Below the pieces are notes generated by a model. It saw nothing but the letters and a program-made list of their open reading frames with translations. It had not been told where the DNA came from and ran no database searches. This document shows positions 61,589 to 64,000 of a DNA stretch of 64,000 nt, in pieces. The translations under genes were made by a program, and so were the position numbers. The stretch spans positions 3,162,001-3,226,000 of the forward strand of contig JAJQJQ010000019.1 of NCBI GenBank assembly GCA_028622995.1, given 5' to 3'. The stretch is from Panagrolaimus kolymaensis. Lineage: Eukaryota; Nematoda; Chromadorea; Rhabditida; Panagrolaimidae. The number at the start of each line of letters is the position of its first letter. Positions within the stretch are counted from its first letter, which is position 1.

Positions 61589-64000
61589 CTAAAAAGATTT
61601 CTTTTTTAGGAATGTTACTATTTTTAATTTTTTGAATTTTAAAATTTGTCAAACTATTTTTTTTTTCTGCAAAAAATTGTTTGCTTTTTTATAAAAACAA
61701 AGTAAAAATTTTAAGCTCCTGATATCACCTGGCACCTTTAATTCCTTGACCCTCTTAGTTTATTTTTTTGATAAAACATTGACTTAATTTTTTTTTATTT
61801 CGCTGATTTACACATTGTTTTTTGTTTTTTTGATCCGACTATTTATTTCTTATCAAAGTTTTTTTCTTCCTCCATCGAATCGCTTAAAATCAAAAGCGTG
61901 CTTTGATTTTATTTTTGAACAATAAAAAATACAAAGTTTTTTTTTGATGTGATTGACGACGATTGTTCATTTCTTTTTTCATCACTCTATTAAAATAAAA
62001 TGAAGAAAAGAAATGAATCATAAATTTAAAAGAGAGAAGCTCGCTTGAAAAAATATTATTGTTTGATATTTTAAAAAGTTTATTTTATTTTCCTTAATTT
62101 TTTGTTGTTGAAAAAAATAAAATATAAAAAACTTTAAAAAGAAAATAACTGTTTCTTAATTTTTTTAATATTCTGTAATTTTACATTCTTTATTTCCCTC
62201 ACCGGTTTTTATTTTAATTAAAATCTAATAACTTTGGCCCTTTAAAGTTAAAATAATATTTTTTCCAAAACTTTTACCAACCAATCAAGCTTGAATGTGT
62301 CAAGTAATATAAACTTTCTTTAAGCATCAAGAAGATTATTTGAATAAAAACCAGTCTTTTGCAACTTACAATCCTTTTCTTTTTTTCTTGGTACTTTGTA
62401 CCTTCTTTTTTTTTCTTTGACGGAGAAGGATGGATAAATGTTATTTGATGATGATGATCTAGTATTTTATTATTTGCGCAATTATTTTAACTTTTTTTAA
62501 AAGTTTAAAACGAAAAAACGAATGTAAAGTGAAGCTTTTTTTGCGTCATGCTTGCTGTAGTTGTTAAATTTTAAGTAAACTATTACTTTCAAGTTTCTTT
62601 ATGAGCAGGAGGCGATTGAGAAAGAGGCTTGACTAAGCATGAATCAAAAAAGAGAGAGAGAGATGAGATGAAAGTTGTTGTAATAAAGTTGTTAAAATTA
62701 TTCGTTTTAAAAAATTGGATTTGGGTTAAAACTTTTGTTCTAATATTGTAAATTCGTTTTTTTGAGATTCATTCTTGCAATTCCCAAAAAAACTCAAGCT
62801 GAAGAGCAAAATTTTTTTTATAGAACCTAGCGTTCCTTTACAAAACTCATATTTTTTGTTATTTTTTTCGTGAACACCACCGCCACCACATTCATAAAAA
62901 GGAAAATGAAAAAATCAATCTCAAGCTGATGATTAAGATTGTGACAATTTTGAATGATTATCATCATCGTCATCTTTGCTGCCATCATTCCTTCCATCGT
63001 CTGCTTCTGTTGGTTCATTCTTCAAAAATGACACAACACAGACAAGAAAGAAAAACCCTTCTTTTTTCTTTCTTTCCTTTTTATCCATAATTTTTTCATT
63101 TTTCATTTTACATTAAACTTTTATTTTGTTTTGAAACAATGAAATAGCAAAACCCGAGAAAAAAAATATTTTGTCTATCAAAAATAAAGAAAAAAATTTT
63201 TCTTGAAAAAAAAGCATTCGACTGAACCACCAAACCGAACGCGAAGAAGGATAGCGATGAAGATAGAGAAGAACGGGTGATCGTCCCACTTTATTCATTT
63301 TTCTCTTTGGATGGAAAAAAAATGAGAAACGTCAAAAATGGTGATTCTTCCAATTTTTTTAGTGGAAAAAGAAAAGATATAACCCAAAACCATTTTCCAT
63401 CCTTTTTTTCTCGATATAAATCCTATAATTTTAAAAATTCTCCACCGTCACCGAAATAAAAACATTCTCGCCTCAAGGCGTTTTAAAATATTTTTTATAT
63501 TTTTCCAAATTTGATGATTGAAAGTCTTTTGTATAATAATAAAAGTTTTTCTTTCTTTCTACTTTGTCTTTTTGATTTTAGTTAAGAAGAAGAAAACGCC
63601 GGAAAGCTTTTTGCTTTTTTGATTTATGGCATTGTTTTAGGTTTAAAAAAGTTATTAGTGAAATTTAAACGAAATAATAAATAAAAAAAGTGAAAGGAAA
63701 AATCAAAAAGATGACGCGGTAATAAGAAAAAAGTTTGGGTTAAAAAAAAGATTTTTTCCATTCAGAACATATGCAAATTTCTGAACTTTTCGAAAATCTG
63801 GTAATTTTAAAAACATGGTTTTATTGGTTTTGATCCAAAAAAGTTTTTGTTAATACTAATTTTGGTTTTCTTGCGCTTTTATATGTATTTTGGGTTACAA
63901 AATTTTGTAAACTTTGTTTTGAAATTAATGGTTTTATAAATTTTTCGATTTATAGTCGCTTTGTATTAATTCTCTCGCCTGCTTATAACACCAACACCAA
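61589..64000. other. A/T-rich region without a convincing gene
   Basis: Poly-T/poly-A-rich sequence with CT and GATGAT microsatellites (near 62,450 and 62,655). A short acidic minus-strand reading (EPTEADDGRNDGSKDDDDDN, stop at 62,933) might be the last exon of a gene to the right but lacks a firm acceptor. A missing 5' exon of the ShK-like gene may also lie here. Confidence 0.5.

Noticed and set aside
62933..63033. Acidic C-terminal exon (EPTEADDGRNDGSKDDDDDN...) on the minus strand
   Set aside because: Protein-like composition, but no convincing acceptor or partner exon in the window.

Overview
The window looks like nuclear DNA of a free-living rhabditid (clade V-type) nematode. Non-coding sequence is extremely A+T-rich, introns are mostly of the GT...TTTTCAG type, and several genes have an AG acceptor 2-35 nt before the ATG, as expected for spliced-leader trans-splicing. 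The vitellogenin gene carries the nematode promoter elements TGTCAAT and CTGATAA. Genus and species cannot be read from the sequence alone.

Left part (1-38.8 kb): one large gene, the egl-8 orthologue (phospholipase C-beta, about 1717 aa, 19 coding exons from 12,530 to 34,101), lies in about 38 kb of non-coding DNA with an unusual texture. A short word, T/A-run + AAACTG, recurs about every 40-100 bp. It is on the minus strand from 1 to about 2.39 kb and on the plus strand (egl-8 sense) from about 3.49 to 38.74 kb. Each copy is preceded by almost pure A/T and often followed by 20-25 nt of non-repeated, GC-richer sequence. It fills egl-8 introns of every size, the upstream region and the downstream region, is essentially absent from exons, and stops just before the next gene. 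The motif-poor strip at 2.4-3.5 kb looks like a divergent promoter. Mobile sequences inserted here are a 1.4-1.6 kb near-perfect palindrome (3.9-5.5 kb), a 434-bp hAT-type MITE (36.05-36.48 kb) and a 642-bp solo LTR (36.74-37.38 kb).

Right part (38.8-64 kb): compact genes without the word. In order they are: a zinc-finger + degenerate OTU-like protein (+, 38,860-40,659); vitellogenin (-, 41,669-47,045) with its promoter; a second zinc-finger + OTU-like paralogue (-, 48,566-50,484); beta'-COP/COPB2 (+, 52,725-56,633); a 132-bp hAT MITE; a 320-aa protein joining a TDP-43-type N-terminal domain, a basic NLS-like patch and an HtrA/FAM111-like serine protease (-, 57,591-58,907); a mosaic duplicate of COPB2 promoter and exon sequence (58,953-59,228); three small uncertain genes (59.4-60.8 kb); and a two-module ShK-like cysteine-rich gene (-, 61,097-61,588, 5' end unresolved). 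From 61.6 to 64.0 kb no convincing gene was seen.

Best candidates for something undescribed are the strand-polarised AAACTG array, which may be an intronic/euchromatic small-RNA (21U/piRNA-like) locus or a PATC-like sequence code, and the TDP-43-NTD/protease fusion. All exon boundaries were derived by eye from splice consensus and phase continuity; no searches were run.
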